Source: Dromiciops gliroides (Eukaryota; Chordata; Mammalia; Microbiotheria; Microbiotheriidae). From it: a DNA stretch of 64,000 nt. A model generated the notes under the pieces. The model was not told where the DNA came from and made no database searches. It saw nothing but the letters and a program-made list of their open reading frames with translations. This document shows positions 61,301-64,000 of this stretch, piece after piece (position 1 is the stretch's first letter; each line of letters starts with the position of its first letter). The DNA is taken from assembly GCF_019393635.1 (NCBI RefSeq), contig NC_057861.1, positions 56,867,532 to 56,931,531 of the forward strand, read 5' to 3'. The position numbers and the translations under genes were made by a program.

Positions 61301-63519
61301 CACAATGAGAAGAAAGTCTTCCAATCTAACCTTTGCCTCCCTGACCAGAAATCCTTTCTACAATTTCTCCAACAAGTGGGGAAGGAGAATTCCTTCTAAG
61401 GACAGCCAATTCTGAGCTTCATTAGCTCAGACTTTTGGCAAGTTTTTCTTTGAACAGACCCTAAATCTTCCCTATCTGCAACTATGACCTGTGTTCTGGC
61501 TGCTGTTTCCATCTAAATTAGTCCTTTGGAGCCAAGGAGACCAAGTACAATCCCTTCCCACTGGACATGTCATATTTTCTAAAGTCCCCATCAGCTTTAT
61601 TATTTAATGCTCTAAGGTCCCTGTCAGCTCTGACATCCTATGGCCTATGCTTCCCTAAAGCTATGACATTTTATGGGTCAAAGTTCTTCCCAGCTCTGTT
61701 ATCTGTTCTAAGGTCTCTCCCACCTCTGATGTTGTATTCTTCGTTCTAAGGTCCTTCCAGCTCCAATATTGTTTTACTGGCCCTCCAAGCTGACATTATG
61801 TGTTTTTGTTTTGTTTTGTTTTTGAGGGGCAATGAGGGTTAAATGACTTGCCCAGGGTCACACAGCTTGTAAAGTGTCAAATGTCTGAGGTCATATTTGA
61901 ACTCAGGTCCTGCTGAATCCAGGGTCAGTGCTTTATCTACTCTACCACCTAGCTGCCCCCTATGAAATTATGTTTGGGTTTGTTTTTTTTTAATGATATA
62001 ACAGAGGATTGTAGATTTTTAAATTATTTCTTTTTTTTTTTTTTGGGGGGGGTAGGGCAATGAGGCTTAAGTGACTTGCCCAGGGTCACACAGCTAGTGT
62101 CAAGTGTCTGAAACCGGATTTGAACTCAGGTCCTCCTGAATCCAGGGTTGGTGCTCTATCCACTATGCCACCTAACTGCCCCAACATTATGTTTTAAAGT
62201 CCCTCCAACTCAGATATTCTATGTTCTAAGGTCAGCATGGCCTAGTGGCTAGGACTCTGGACTTGGAATCTAGACCTAGTTTTAAATCCTGCCTCGAGGC
62301 CCTTAGTCCGTGTGTGACAATGGATAAACCAATTAACCTCTGGGTGCCTCAGTTTCCTGATCTGTAAAATGAGGGGGGCGGTTGTGGATTCTACCCGTTC
62401 TAAATGAGATCCCTCCATCTTGTGATCATAGTCCTTTCTAGCAGCAATCCCCAAATCTAAGGTGAAATTTAAGCTCCATTTTTTAAGGAAATACTGCATA
62501 GGAAGAGCTAAATAAATCGGGGGTCGATGAAAGAAACAATTATTATGTGCCCTAAGGAATGCTGAAAAGAGACAATTTCAGAGAAGGCTGAGTGATATCA
62601 ACCAGTGAAGTGAGCACTAACAGAAGAGCAGTTTACACAAGGACGAGGACACCGTAAAGAAAAACAACTTGGACAGCCTTAAGAACCCTGGCGGGAGGAT
62701 GGAAAGGAAGCTTATTACCCATCTCCTAACAAAGAGGTGATGGATTCAAGGGGCCTAGAGTCCATTGTGTGATTTGACTATTGCCAGGACCCCCCCCCCC
62801 CCGGCTTCTTTTGTTTTTATTTTTTTGTTAATGGGGAGGAGGAAGGGAGAAAGGGTTAGAAACAGAGATGCAAAAGAGGGGAGGTGCACTGAAACCTTTT
62901 AACGGAGTGAAAGAGAAGTTCAGAAGGAAACTCAGACAAAGTTTTGAAAGTAATGCTCGGAATTTATTTTTTAAAAGCCAAACGGAGACTTAGGATTCCA
63001 TATACAATCCTCTGTGTTGTGTAAATGGAAATGCCCTTTTTGGGGGGGGGGGCGGTTGGAGTTAAGATCAGAATTTTTAACATGTTGTAGGTCCCGCCCA
63101 GTCCTGCCATCCTCCGATCTCGGACCTAAGCTTCTATATTCTAAGGATCGGACACCCTATAAAAAAAACTCAGTGCTCGCTTCTAGGGTGCTTCCAGCCC
63201 TGGCATCCCGGGTTCTCTGTTCCAAGGTCCCTGCGAGCTGGCAGCACACATTCTGGGCTCTGAGCCCCCTCCCGGAGGGGAGCGGGCACCCCAACACACC
63301 TGGCCCCGACCCCACGTCCGCCCCGAGCCAGGTGGAGGGCGGGACCCCCCGCCCAGGAGCGGACCGGGAAGGAGGAAGGGCGCCGGCGCTCGAGGAGGGC
63401 AGTAGCCCCTCGCCTCCCGCCCCCCGCCCCCCAGCCCTCTCACCTGGTGGACCCAGGTCCACGGGACAGCCGAGCCGGCCCCCCTCCAGCTGGGGATGCA
63501 GGCGGCCGCACACGCACAT
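30943..63519 (-). CDS. ARHGAP45: Rho GTPase-activating protein 45 (HMHA1), 22 coding exons with an alternative first exon
   Basis: ARHGAP45 is a blood-cell RhoGAP that lowers Rho/Rac signalling; in human it is the source of the minor histocompatibility antigen HA-1. Exon joins give one open frame of 1047 residues from the candidate alternative ATG at 63519. In that numbering the F-BAR domain spans about 70-400. A C1 zinc-binding domain has His595, Cys606, Cys609, Cys620, Cys623, His628, Cys631 and Cys639. The RhoGAP domain (about 670-870) has the arginine finger Arg689 in GIYRVNG, followed by an acidic, serine-rich tail ending RPEFV. Human is 1136 residues; the extra N-terminal exons (MFSRKKRELMKTPS...) are not here and should lie right of the window. 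All 21 introns have GT-AG ends. Introns hold many SINEs, mostly antisense in 32-42 kb, and L1 pieces, all antisense. The gene is tail-to-tail with POLR2E, as in human. Confidence 0.95.
31430..32205. repeat. Unassigned ancient interspersed repeat
   Basis: CACCTACTATGTGCATTCCA, TCCCTCTCCTTAAAGAGCTT, then GGGCTTTAAATGCCAAAGAG and GACATGGTCAGAACCGTGCC read as successive parts of one long dispersed repeat, like 7480-7750. The family is unknown to me. Confidence 0.5.
32915..33066 (+). mobile_element. WSINE1-type SINE nested in L1
   Basis: Subtype B with a 16-18 A tail. Target duplication AGTAATGAGCT at 32903-32913 and 33069-33079. Confidence 0.95.
33084..33198 (+). mobile_element. 5'-truncated WSINE1 with a G-run end
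   Basis: Starts within the tRNA-like part (GCAGATAGAGCACCGGCCCT) and ends in a run of about 13 G's instead of A's. ATGAGCTCAA flanks it (about 33074 and 33212), so it entered right beside the previous SINE. Confidence 0.85.
33742..33889 (+). mobile_element. WSINE1-type SINE
   Basis: Subtype A copy whose tail starts with 14 C's before AAAA. Perfect 14-bp target duplication AGAAGACTGATGAG at 33728-33741 and 33890-33903. Confidence 0.95.
34180..34500 (+). repeat. L2 ORF2 fragment
   Basis: GGATGTCCCCATAGGCACCT, CAAAACAGAACTCATCATTT and CAACATCAGTGTCTACCCCT follow the L2 ORF2 C-terminal order. Confidence 0.75.
34559..34655 (-). CDS. ARHGAP45: ARHGAP45 exon, residues 882-913
   Basis: DGPSSQHPGGERPFLEENRE, then APELDYQTDAYG, and one base of Glu914. 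Weakly conserved against human, placed by splice sites (TCTCTAG, GTGAGT) and exact phase with both neighbours. Confidence 0.82.
34779..34929 (+). mobile_element. WSINE1-type SINE
   Basis: Subtype A. Target duplication AGATGGGCAAAA at 34767-34778 and 34930-34941. Confidence 0.95.
34964..35105 (+). mobile_element. WSINE1-type SINE
   Basis: Subtype B, head-to-tail with the previous subtype A copy 35 bp away; tail is (AAAAAG)n. Confidence 0.92.
35397..35690 (+). mobile_element. L1 ORF2 fragment
   Basis: ACACCACATACTATGATAAG, TGATTTAGACATAAAGGATG and ATGATATCAAATTGAAAAG match the L1 at 38300-38520. Truncated at both ends. Confidence 0.8.
35930..36405 (+). mobile_element. Possible solitary LTR (fossil)
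   Basis: An unassigned block with an LTR-like 3' half: TTTTAAAAGAGG (TATA-like) near 36288, then about 90 bases to AATAAATTG. No internal coding part. The ends are not fixed and the call is tentative. Confidence 0.25.
36403..36600 (-). mobile_element. Mar1-type CORE-SINE, minus strand
   Basis: Has the extended 3' part (reversed) GGCAAAGATACTGGAGTGGT then TTGCCACTTCCTTCTCCAGC, absent from the short WSINE1 copies, followed by the reversed core. A similar copy is at 55396-55658. Confidence 0.8.
36755..36995 (+). repeat. MIR SINE, old
   Basis: GCACTGAACTGAGAATCACA, GTCTTCATCTGTAAAGTGGG and ACTTACTTCACAGGGTTATT follow MIR. Confidence 0.7.
37202..37424 (-). CDS. ARHGAP45: ARHGAP45 exon, residues 808-881 (RhoGAP domain end)
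   Basis: IVEVEQDNKMTPGNLGIVFG, PTLLRPRPTE ... PNNE. NKMTPGNLGIVFGPTLLRP is the conserved C-terminal RhoGAP motif. Donor GTAGGT, phase 1 at the start and 0 at the end. Confidence 0.96.
37478..39578 (+). mobile_element. L1 ORF2 C-terminal half and 3' UTR, 2.1 kb
   Basis: NFSKVKGYKIRLHKSV, NVKYLGVYLPKPTRN, LPKVIYLFSAIQTKLPKFYF and HMKKCSNSLLIREMQIKTTL are successive blocks of L1 ORF2 after the RT domain. The reading frame is open for 60-100 codons at a time with few breaks. The 3' UTR ends near 39578. It is antisense in an ARHGAP45 intron; its left end is about 50 bp from a splice acceptor. Confidence 0.9.
37911..38058 (+). mobile_element. WSINE1-type SINE nested in L1 ORF2
   Basis: Subtype A. 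Target duplication AAAAATGTGGAGAGA at 37896-37910 and near 38054-38068, within L1 coding sequence. Confidence 0.95.
39585..39728 (+). mobile_element. WSINE1-type SINE at L1 3' end
   Basis: Subtype A, directly after the A/T-rich end of the L1. Confidence 0.93.
39735..40170. other. ARHGAP45 intron segment, unassigned
   Basis: Contains an L1 3'-UTR-like T/C-rich part (about 39905-39960) but nothing else I can name. Confidence 0.35.
40177..40403 (-). CDS. ARHGAP45: ARHGAP45 exon, residues 732-806 (RhoGAP domain)
   Basis: LPEPILSFRLYHELMGLAKE, SLKAEAEAKATRGRSE ... LRDLMKELPVENKATLQYLI, RHLR. LPEPILSF is the RhoGAP core loop. Acceptor TTCCACAG, donor GTGAGG. Confidence 0.96.
40500..40640 (-). repeat. 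MIR SINE, minus strand
   Basis: CACTTTACAGATGTGGAAAC, then TGAGGCTCAGAAAGC and CTTGCCTATGGCCACAGAG. Confidence 0.65.
41401..41548 (+). mobile_element. WSINE1-type SINE (first of three in a row)
   Basis: Subtype A copy with an 11-A tail. Confidence 0.94.
41557..41632 (+). mobile_element. 3'-truncated WSINE1 (second of three)
   Basis: Only the first 76 bases (GAGCAGCTAGGTGGCACAGT to CGAGTTCAAAATCACTCTCAA). It stops where the third copy starts, so the third probably landed inside or recombined with it. Confidence 0.85.
41633..41778 (+). mobile_element. WSINE1-type SINE (third of three)
   Basis: Subtype A, same orientation, abutting the truncated copy with no spacer. Confidence 0.93.
41780..42420. 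other. ARHGAP45 intron segment, unassigned
   Basis: A (GGGGGT)n-like G-rich patch lies at 42260-42280 (GTGGGGGTGGGGGTGGAGGT); no repeat family recognised. Confidence 0.35.
42426..42563 (-). CDS. ARHGAP45: ARHGAP45 exon, residues 686-731 (arginine finger)
   Basis: GIYRVNGVKTRVEKLCQAFE, NGKELVELSQASPHDISNVL, KLYLRQ. Arg689 in IYR is the catalytic finger; SNVLKLYLRQLPEP spans the next junction. Phase 0 at both ends. Confidence 0.97.
42640..42775 (+). repeat. MIR SINE fragment
   Basis: GGTTCCAATTCCAGTTCTGG and GACAAGTCCCTTCATTTCTC are MIR core positions. Confidence 0.6.
42780..43650. other. ARHGAP45 intron segment with degraded reversed SINE cores
   Basis: CCAAGAGAGGTTAACGAACC (near 43021) and TTTTACAGATGAAGGACCGG (near 43571) look like reversed MIR cores; other parts are unassigned. 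Confidence 0.45.
43655..43885 (+). repeat. MIR SINE
   Basis: GAGTTCAAATCCAGCCTCAG, AGGTCACTTAACCTCTGCTT, CTCAACTATAAAATGGGAAT and GGGTTGTTGTGAGGATCAAA give an almost complete MIR. Confidence 0.8.
43886..44030 (-). repeat. MIR-like remnant, minus strand
   Basis: TTATGAGGCCCATTTTGCAG then AAACTGAGGTGCAGAGACAG is the reversed MIR middle. Confidence 0.55.
44177..44365 (-). CDS. ARHGAP45: ARHGAP45 exon, residues 623-685 (C1 end, RhoGAP start)
   Basis: CCLACHKKCLETLAIQCGHK, KLQGKLQLFGQDFQKAAQGT, SDGIPFIIKKCLSEIERRAL, RTK. It supplies the last five zinc ligands of the C1 domain. Acceptor TTCCTAG, donor GTGAAG. Confidence 0.97.
44560..44726 (-). CDS. ARHGAP45: ARHGAP45 exon, residues 568-622 (C1 start), tandem acceptor
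   Basis: Codes DLNGIAPEIPVPTGPFRNVG, LSKAAQTHRLRKLRTPSKCR, ECNSYVYFQGAECEE. The 3' splice site reads CTCAGCAG, so a second acceptor three bases on (exon start 44723) would remove one residue. The donor GTGGGG is weak. Confidence 0.95.
45220..45375 (-). mobile_element. WSINE1-type SINE, minus strand
   Basis: Mixed A/B copy. Near-perfect target duplication ACCWACATCTCT at about 45211 and 45381. Confidence 0.92.
45689..45787 (-). CDS. ARHGAP45: ARHGAP45 exon, residues 534-566, tandem acceptor
   Basis: GDFQKIERTSSSGTMSSSEE, LAEKEGNSTTFEQ and one base of Thr567. The acceptor reads CCCAGCAG: using the second AG gives ...GAGDFQ as in human; using the first (exon start 45790) gives ...GAAGDFQ. Donor GTATGT. 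Confidence 0.93.
46013..46099 (-). CDS. ARHGAP45: ARHGAP45 exon, residues 505-533
   Basis: GRGHQVHKSWPISMTDSDSS then LDPSATGA. The GRGHQVHKSWP block is identical to human. Acceptor TTTCCAG, donor GTAACA. Confidence 0.95.
46202..46329 (-). CDS. ARHGAP45: ARHGAP45 exon, residues 463-504
   Basis: SPLVRARKSSFNAGDVSGGT, EGASPPREGGGSDGGAVPKD, RR. RARKSSFN is conserved with human. It joins Trp462 by a split TG/G codon. Confidence 0.94.
46480..46600 (-). repeat. MIR3/THER-like tail, minus strand
   Basis: GGGCGCTTAGAACATGGGAG, CATCCAGTCCAATCCCTTCT and ATTTTATAGATGAGATAAAC read as the reversed tail of a THER-type SINE. Confidence 0.5.
46949..47082 (-). mobile_element. WSINE1-type SINE, minus strand, short form
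   Basis: TTTTTTTGAGGCACTCGGGG starts the reversed tail; it lacks a few core bases (CAGTTGCTGAGG) compared with other copies. Rather diverged. Confidence 0.88.
47155..47375 (+). repeat. MIR SINE
   Basis: GGAGTCAGGAAGGCCTGAGT, CTCAGTTTCCTCATGTGTAA and AAGGTTGCCGTGAGGGTCCG follow MIR. Confidence 0.75.
47683..47873 (-). CDS. ARHGAP45: ARHGAP45 exon, residues 399-461
   Basis: ATISYYQTMHMQTAPLPVYF, QTMCESSKLYDPGQQYASHV, RQLQRDAEPD, TQYDFEPYVSHNT and two bases of Trp462. It covers the end of the F-BAR domain. Acceptor CCCACAG, donor GTACGG (weak). Confidence 0.96.
47930..48070. repeat. Low-complexity AC/AG and CT tracts
   Basis: GAGATAGACACACAGACACA and TCTCTCTCTCCCCCTCCCTC form adjoining simple repeats. 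Confidence 0.75.
48110..49090 (+). repeat. L2 3' region, about 1 kb
   Basis: CCAGCCCCTCAAACTCACAA, CTAATTGGTCTCCCTCCTCC, CTCCCTTGCTCAAGAAGCAT, TTGGCATTTAAAGCCCTTCT and TCCTTCATCTCCCTCACACA follow L2 ORF2 end to 3' UTR. Plus strand, antisense to ARHGAP45. Confidence 0.8.
49168..49305 (-). CDS. ARHGAP45: ARHGAP45 exon, residues 353-398 (F-BAR)
   Basis: AEEAMATYRTCIADAKTQKQ, ELEDVKVNALRQIQEVIKQS, DQIIKS. Coiled-coil helix of the F-BAR domain; phase 0 at both ends; donor GTGAGT. Confidence 0.97.
49500..49665 (-). repeat. CORE-SINE/MIR, minus strand
   Basis: TTTTACAGAGGAGGAAACTG, GAGATTCGAACCCAGGTCTT and CACTACACCATGCCACCTC are the reversed SINE. Confidence 0.7.
49754..49912 (+). mobile_element. 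WSINE1-type SINE
   Basis: Subtype A with an (AAAAC)n tail. ACATAGCAC before and ATGTAGCAC after suggest the target duplication. Confidence 0.93.
50295..50498 (-). CDS. ARHGAP45: ARHGAP45 exon, residues 285-352 (F-BAR)
   Basis: QEAESNLRKAKQSYMQRCED, YEKAQYLTVKAEEEQGGGGG, ASAGSGASSAATKALDKKRR, LEEEAKNK. A Gly/Ala/Ser-rich linker replaces the shorter human AGSAPGAGST stretch. Acceptor CTCAG, donor GTGAGG. Confidence 0.96.
50966..51046 (-). CDS. ARHGAP45: ARHGAP45 exon, residues 258-284 (F-BAR)
   Basis: PLTLRRLEHEKKRKEIKDQW, HRAQRKL. Phase 0 at both ends; acceptor CCTAG, donor GTAGGG. Confidence 0.96.
51452..51562 (-). CDS. ARHGAP45: ARHGAP45 exon, residues 221-257 (F-BAR)
   Basis: PHMPFLSIYSLALEQDMEFS, HGMLQVVATLQNQTFMQ. 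Acceptor TCTGCAG, donor GTAGGA. Confidence 0.96.
51706..51770 (-). CDS. ARHGAP45: ARHGAP45 exon, residues 199-220 (F-BAR)
   Basis: Completes Glu199, then MEFAKGLQKIVNSCKQTITQ, E. Acceptor TGTGCAG, donor GTGGGT. Confidence 0.95.
51940..52080 (-). repeat. CORE-SINE remnant, minus strand
   Basis: GAGCTGGAAGGAGTTCTAAT and CAGATCTGAACCCAGGTTTC, ending CTGTCCACTAGGCCG, are the reversed tail and core of a THER/MIR-type SINE. Confidence 0.6.
52532..52675 (-). CDS. ARHGAP45: ARHGAP45 exon, residues 151-198 (F-BAR)
   Basis: CLLADDVDVDVVLQRCEGGV, DVALHYAKNIAKYMKDLIYY, LEKRTML. The LQRCEGGVD-A--YAKN-AKYMKDLI block matches human. Donor GTGAGA. Confidence 0.97.
53233..53305 (-). CDS. ARHGAP45: ARHGAP45 exon, residues 127-150
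   Basis: SMENLYGGLSGQCTDSVSPG, AESF and one base of Gly151. Human has SMESLYGPGSEG at this place. Acceptor CCCAAG, donor GTAAGC. Confidence 0.93.
53540..53795 (+). repeat. Tandem array of a THER/MIR3 SINE-tail unit, about seven copies
   Basis: Degenerate 30-35-bp units of the form AGCTCTGACATTCTNTGTTC then TAAGGTTCCTTCC. Each unit equals the usual 3' tail of MIR3/THER SINEs. Preceded by a short SINE core remnant (GGGTAAGTCACTTC at 53520). Confidence 0.8.
53860..54030 (-). repeat. MIR SINE, minus strand
   Basis: ATTTTACAGATGAGGAATAA, GAATTCGAACCCAGGCTTTT and CACACTATACCAGGTTGCC. Confidence 0.7.
54343..54415 (-). CDS. ARHGAP45: ARHGAP45 exon, residues 102-126
   Basis: Completes Thr102, then VSEFLMGEVDISTLLSVPPS, DQNQ. 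Acceptor TGTCCAG, donor GTAAGT. Confidence 0.96.
54520..54830 (-). repeat. Two reversed MIR-type remnants
   Basis: CCATTTTATAGATGAGGAAA (54588) and AGAGGAAACTGAGGCCCTAA (54706), with GTGGCAGAACCAGGATGGTA between. Confidence 0.6.
54935..55019 (-). CDS. ARHGAP45: ARHGAP45 exon, residues 74-101 (F-BAR start)
   Basis: Completes Gly74, then FHYESNNESDKRELEKALET, IAVSFSS and two bases of Thr102. Acceptor CCCCCAG, donor GTGAGT. Confidence 0.96.
55396..55658 (-). mobile_element. Mar1-type CORE-SINE, minus strand, near full length
   Basis: GCTGTTCAGTCATTTCAATC, GACCCCGTTTGGGGTTTTCC, GGCAAAGATACTGGAGTGGT, then the reversed core CAGGGTCACACAGCCAGTGA and tRNA-like part. It shows the extended 3' half that the short WSINE1 copies lack. 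Confidence 0.85.
56290..58005 (+). mobile_element. L2 LINE, about 1.7 kb including RT active-site motif
   Basis: The frame at 56712-56996 reads DDLIYGHGTNYHLYADDAQS; YADD is the reverse transcriptase catalytic motif. The element continues through the ORF2 C-terminus (AACTCAACATATCCAAAACC) to a 3' end with GATGCTTAATAAATGTCAGT. Split by a SINE. Plus strand, antisense in an ARHGAP45 intron. The reading frame is broken. Confidence 0.85.
57612..57735 (-). mobile_element. WSINE1-type SINE inside L2, minus strand
   Basis: AGGTTAAGTGACTTGCCCAG ... GCGCCACCTAGCTGCCCC; no T-run at its left end, so the tail is lost. Confidence 0.88.
58215..58358 (-). CDS. ARHGAP45: ARHGAP45 exon, residues 26-73
   Basis: Completes Glu26, then QLDTRRPLAHECLGEVLRVL, RQVISKYPLLNTLETLTAAG, TLISKVK. 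Human has DLLEARRPLAHECLGEALRV here. It should be the second coding exon of the alternative form. Acceptor GATTTCAG, donor GTGAGC. Confidence 0.96.
58405..58620 (+). repeat. Purine-rich microsatellite (GGAA)n/(GA)n
   Basis: A 14-G run at about 58409-58422, then AGAGAGAGAGGGAGAGGAAG and GGAAGGAAGGAAGAGAGGAA, ending in (AG)n and (AAAG)n. Confidence 0.9.
58620..58770 (-). repeat. MIR SINE, minus strand
   Basis: ATTTTACAAGTGGGGAACTA, AAGGCTCAGAGATC and GGACTGGAACCCAGGTCTCT. Confidence 0.65.
59040..59200 (-). repeat. MIR SINE, minus strand
   Basis: GAAAATGAAACTGAGACTCC and CTGAATTCAGGTCTTCTCAC give the reversed core. The rest up to 59530 is unassigned. Confidence 0.6.
59535..59687 (+). mobile_element. 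WSINE1-type SINE
   Basis: Near-consensus subtype B. Perfect 14-bp target duplication TACCATAACTATTT at 59521-59534 and 59688-59701. Confidence 0.96.
59724..59873 (-). mobile_element. WSINE1-type SINE, minus strand
   Basis: Subtype A; CTGATTTCCCTTTT flanks it (about 59710 and 59873). Confidence 0.95.
60045..60210 (-). mobile_element. WSINE1-type SINE, minus strand, with internal insertion
   Basis: Subtype B. About 30 extra bases (ACTCTAGGCCTCCAACTCCC and following) sit within the core between GGGTCACC and CTACTGTCAAATG. Confidence 0.88.
60412..60470. repeat. Short inverted repeat
   Basis: GATCCCAAAAGT and ACTTTTGGGAC flank an AT-rich middle of about 30 bases. It may be a tiny palindromic element or the end of a DNA transposon; not assigned. 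Confidence 0.4.
60772..60923 (-). mobile_element. WSINE1-type SINE, minus strand
   Basis: Mixed A/B copy; an AT/T-rich run on its left is the A tail reversed. Confidence 0.92.
60924..61575. other. ARHGAP45 intron segment, unassigned
   Basis: AT-rich DNA with no exon and no repeat that I can name. The human N-terminal exons were looked for and not seen. Confidence 0.35.
61802..61960 (-). mobile_element. WSINE1-type SINE, minus strand
   Basis: Subtype B with a (TTTTG)n tail; ATTATGT-like flanks on each side. Confidence 0.93.
62028..62181 (-). mobile_element. WSINE1-type SINE, minus strand
   Basis: Mostly subtype B, with a 15-T run on its left; slightly shortened core (CTAGTGTCAAGTGTCTG). Confidence 0.93.
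62241..62470 (+). repeat. MIR/THER-type SINE
   Basis: GGCCTAGTGGCTAGGACTCT, TTTTAAATCCTGCCTCGAGG, CTCAGTTTCCTGATCTGTAA, then CTAAATGAGATCCCTCCATC. It follows directly on the tail-unit array. Confidence 0.75.
62471..63090. other. ARHGAP45 intron or upstream DNA, unassigned
   Basis: CAGTGAAGTGAGCACTAACAG near 62600 recalls the L1 3' region in degraded form; C and G runs lie at 62791 and 63041. Nothing else recognised. Confidence 0.35.
63100..63250 (+). repeat. Degraded SINE-tail units at CpG-island edge
   Basis: CTTCTATATTCTAAGGATCG and CTGTTCCAAGGTCCCTGCGA resemble the tail unit of 53540-53795 and 61576-62240. Confidence 0.5.
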
Positions 63520-63970
63520 GGCCACGGCCGGCCGGGGATCACTGGCCCTCGCCCACGAAGGGAGAAGGCGGGGAGGAGGTTTGAGCAGCCCTAGAACTAG
63601 CGCGGTCCCGGATGCCCAACCAGCTCACGTAGGGGTAGGGGCAGGGGCGGGACAGCAAACAGCCACACCCTCGCCCCTCCCCACAGGTGACCCAGGTCTG
63701 GGGGGCGGGGAGGGCACGGGGAAACATGGGAGGGGAGAAAGGGGGCGTCGGGTAGCGGGGGTGTGCGGCGGCTCTCCAAGCGCCTGAGCAAAACTCCCTC
63801 CCTGGCCCAAATCCGCCGGGTTCGGGGTCCCACCGCCACCAAATCAGATCGAGTGGACTTACGCCCCCCTCCACAACCCCAATGGACTCGTCCTCTCGCC
63901 CCCCCACTCCGCCCCGCCCACATTCCAACCACAGCAAGGGGAGGACTGGGGGTGGGGGGAGAAGCCCCTG
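63240..63970. promoter_or_regulatory. ARHGAP45: CpG island, probable internal promoter of ARHGAP45
   Basis: GC-rich, CpG-dense DNA around the candidate first exon, in sharp contrast to the AT-rich intron on its left. GC-box-like GGGGCGGG occurs (63645-63652, near 63703). Transcription would start right of 63519 and run leftwards. Confidence 0.65.
63444..63519 (-). CDS. ARHGAP45: Candidate alternative first coding exon of ARHGAP45
   Basis: ATG at 63519 codes MCVCGRLHPQLEGGRLGCPV, DLGPP and one base of Glu26. The donor is CAG/GTGAGA. The phase (one base left over) matches exactly the acceptor at 58358, which needs one base before AG. It lies inside the CpG island. G at -3 supports the ATG. It could instead be an internal exon read through from the left part of the gene, since no in-frame stop was seen in the short stretch checked just 5' of it. 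I do not recall this peptide from the human gene with certainty. Confidence 0.6.
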
Positions 63971-64000
63971 GCCAGTGGGGGAGGGGAAACAGATGAAACA

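Larger units (their letters stand above)
61576..62240 (+). repeat. SINE-tail tandem array with two nested SINEs
   Basis: Units like GCTCTAAGGTCCCTGTCAGC then TCTGACATCCTATGG repeat at about 61608, 61640, 61680, 61715 and 61745, and again at 62185-62240 after two SINE insertions. Same unit as at 53540-53795. Confidence 0.75.

Noticed and set aside
63014-63787. 257-codon plus-strand frame
   Set aside because: CpG-island Pro/Gly/Arg composition, antisense to the candidate ARHGAP45 first exon, no recognisable motif.

Overview
This window reads as marsupial nuclear DNA. About thirty copies of a short tRNA-derived CORE-SINE (WSINE1/Mar1 type, opening GGGGCAGCTAGGTGG and holding the MIR-like core GGGCAAGTCACTTAACC) are scattered through it, most on A-rich tails and many with clear target-site duplications. 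They lie among L1 pieces and old L2/MIR fragments. The abundance of short WSINE1-like copies suggests an Australian marsupial; I cannot name the species.

Three host genes are present in the order and orientation of the human 19p13.3 block, inverted as a whole. GPX4 lies on the minus strand (coding 9464 to 663, seven exons, 197 residues, in-frame TGA selenocysteine codon, SECIS in the 3' UTR). POLR2E lies on the plus strand (coding 12325 to 23454, seven coding exons, 210 residues) and is divergent from GPX4. ARHGAP45/HMHA1 lies on the minus strand and is tail-to-tail with POLR2E. Twenty-one downstream exons (58358 to 30943) plus a candidate alternative first exon in a CpG island at the right edge (63519-63444) join in one frame of 1047 codons. 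The longer N-terminal exons known in human were not found and would lie to the right of the window. All exon joins were read by eye from splice sites and phase, and the three summed coding lengths are multiples of three.

Layout: 1-440 is intergenic, downstream of GPX4. 450-9590 is GPX4, with a roughly 5.9 kb repeat-bearing intron 1. 9590-12320 is the divergent intergenic region, with a CpG/GC-box promoter, an old LTR fossil, two SINEs and the POLR2E promoter with a 32-bp tandem repeat. 12325-24540 is POLR2E, whose intron 1 is full of old L1. 24540-29200 is repeat-rich intergenic DNA (L2, MIR, a 5'-end piece of L1). 29200-63520 is ARHGAP45, with SINE, L1 and L2 insertions in its introns. 63200-63970 is its alternative CpG-island promoter.

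The genes act separately: phospholipid hydroperoxide reduction (GPX4), a shared RNA polymerase subunit (POLR2E) and Rho GTPase inactivation in blood cells (ARHGAP45). I found no prokaryote-like operon, CRISPR, toxin system or other unexpected gene cluster. The most interesting signals are the alternative ARHGAP45 first exon, two tandem-acceptor (NAGNAG) splice sites close together, two linked-site SINE subfamilies, and tandem arrays that look grown from SINE tails.
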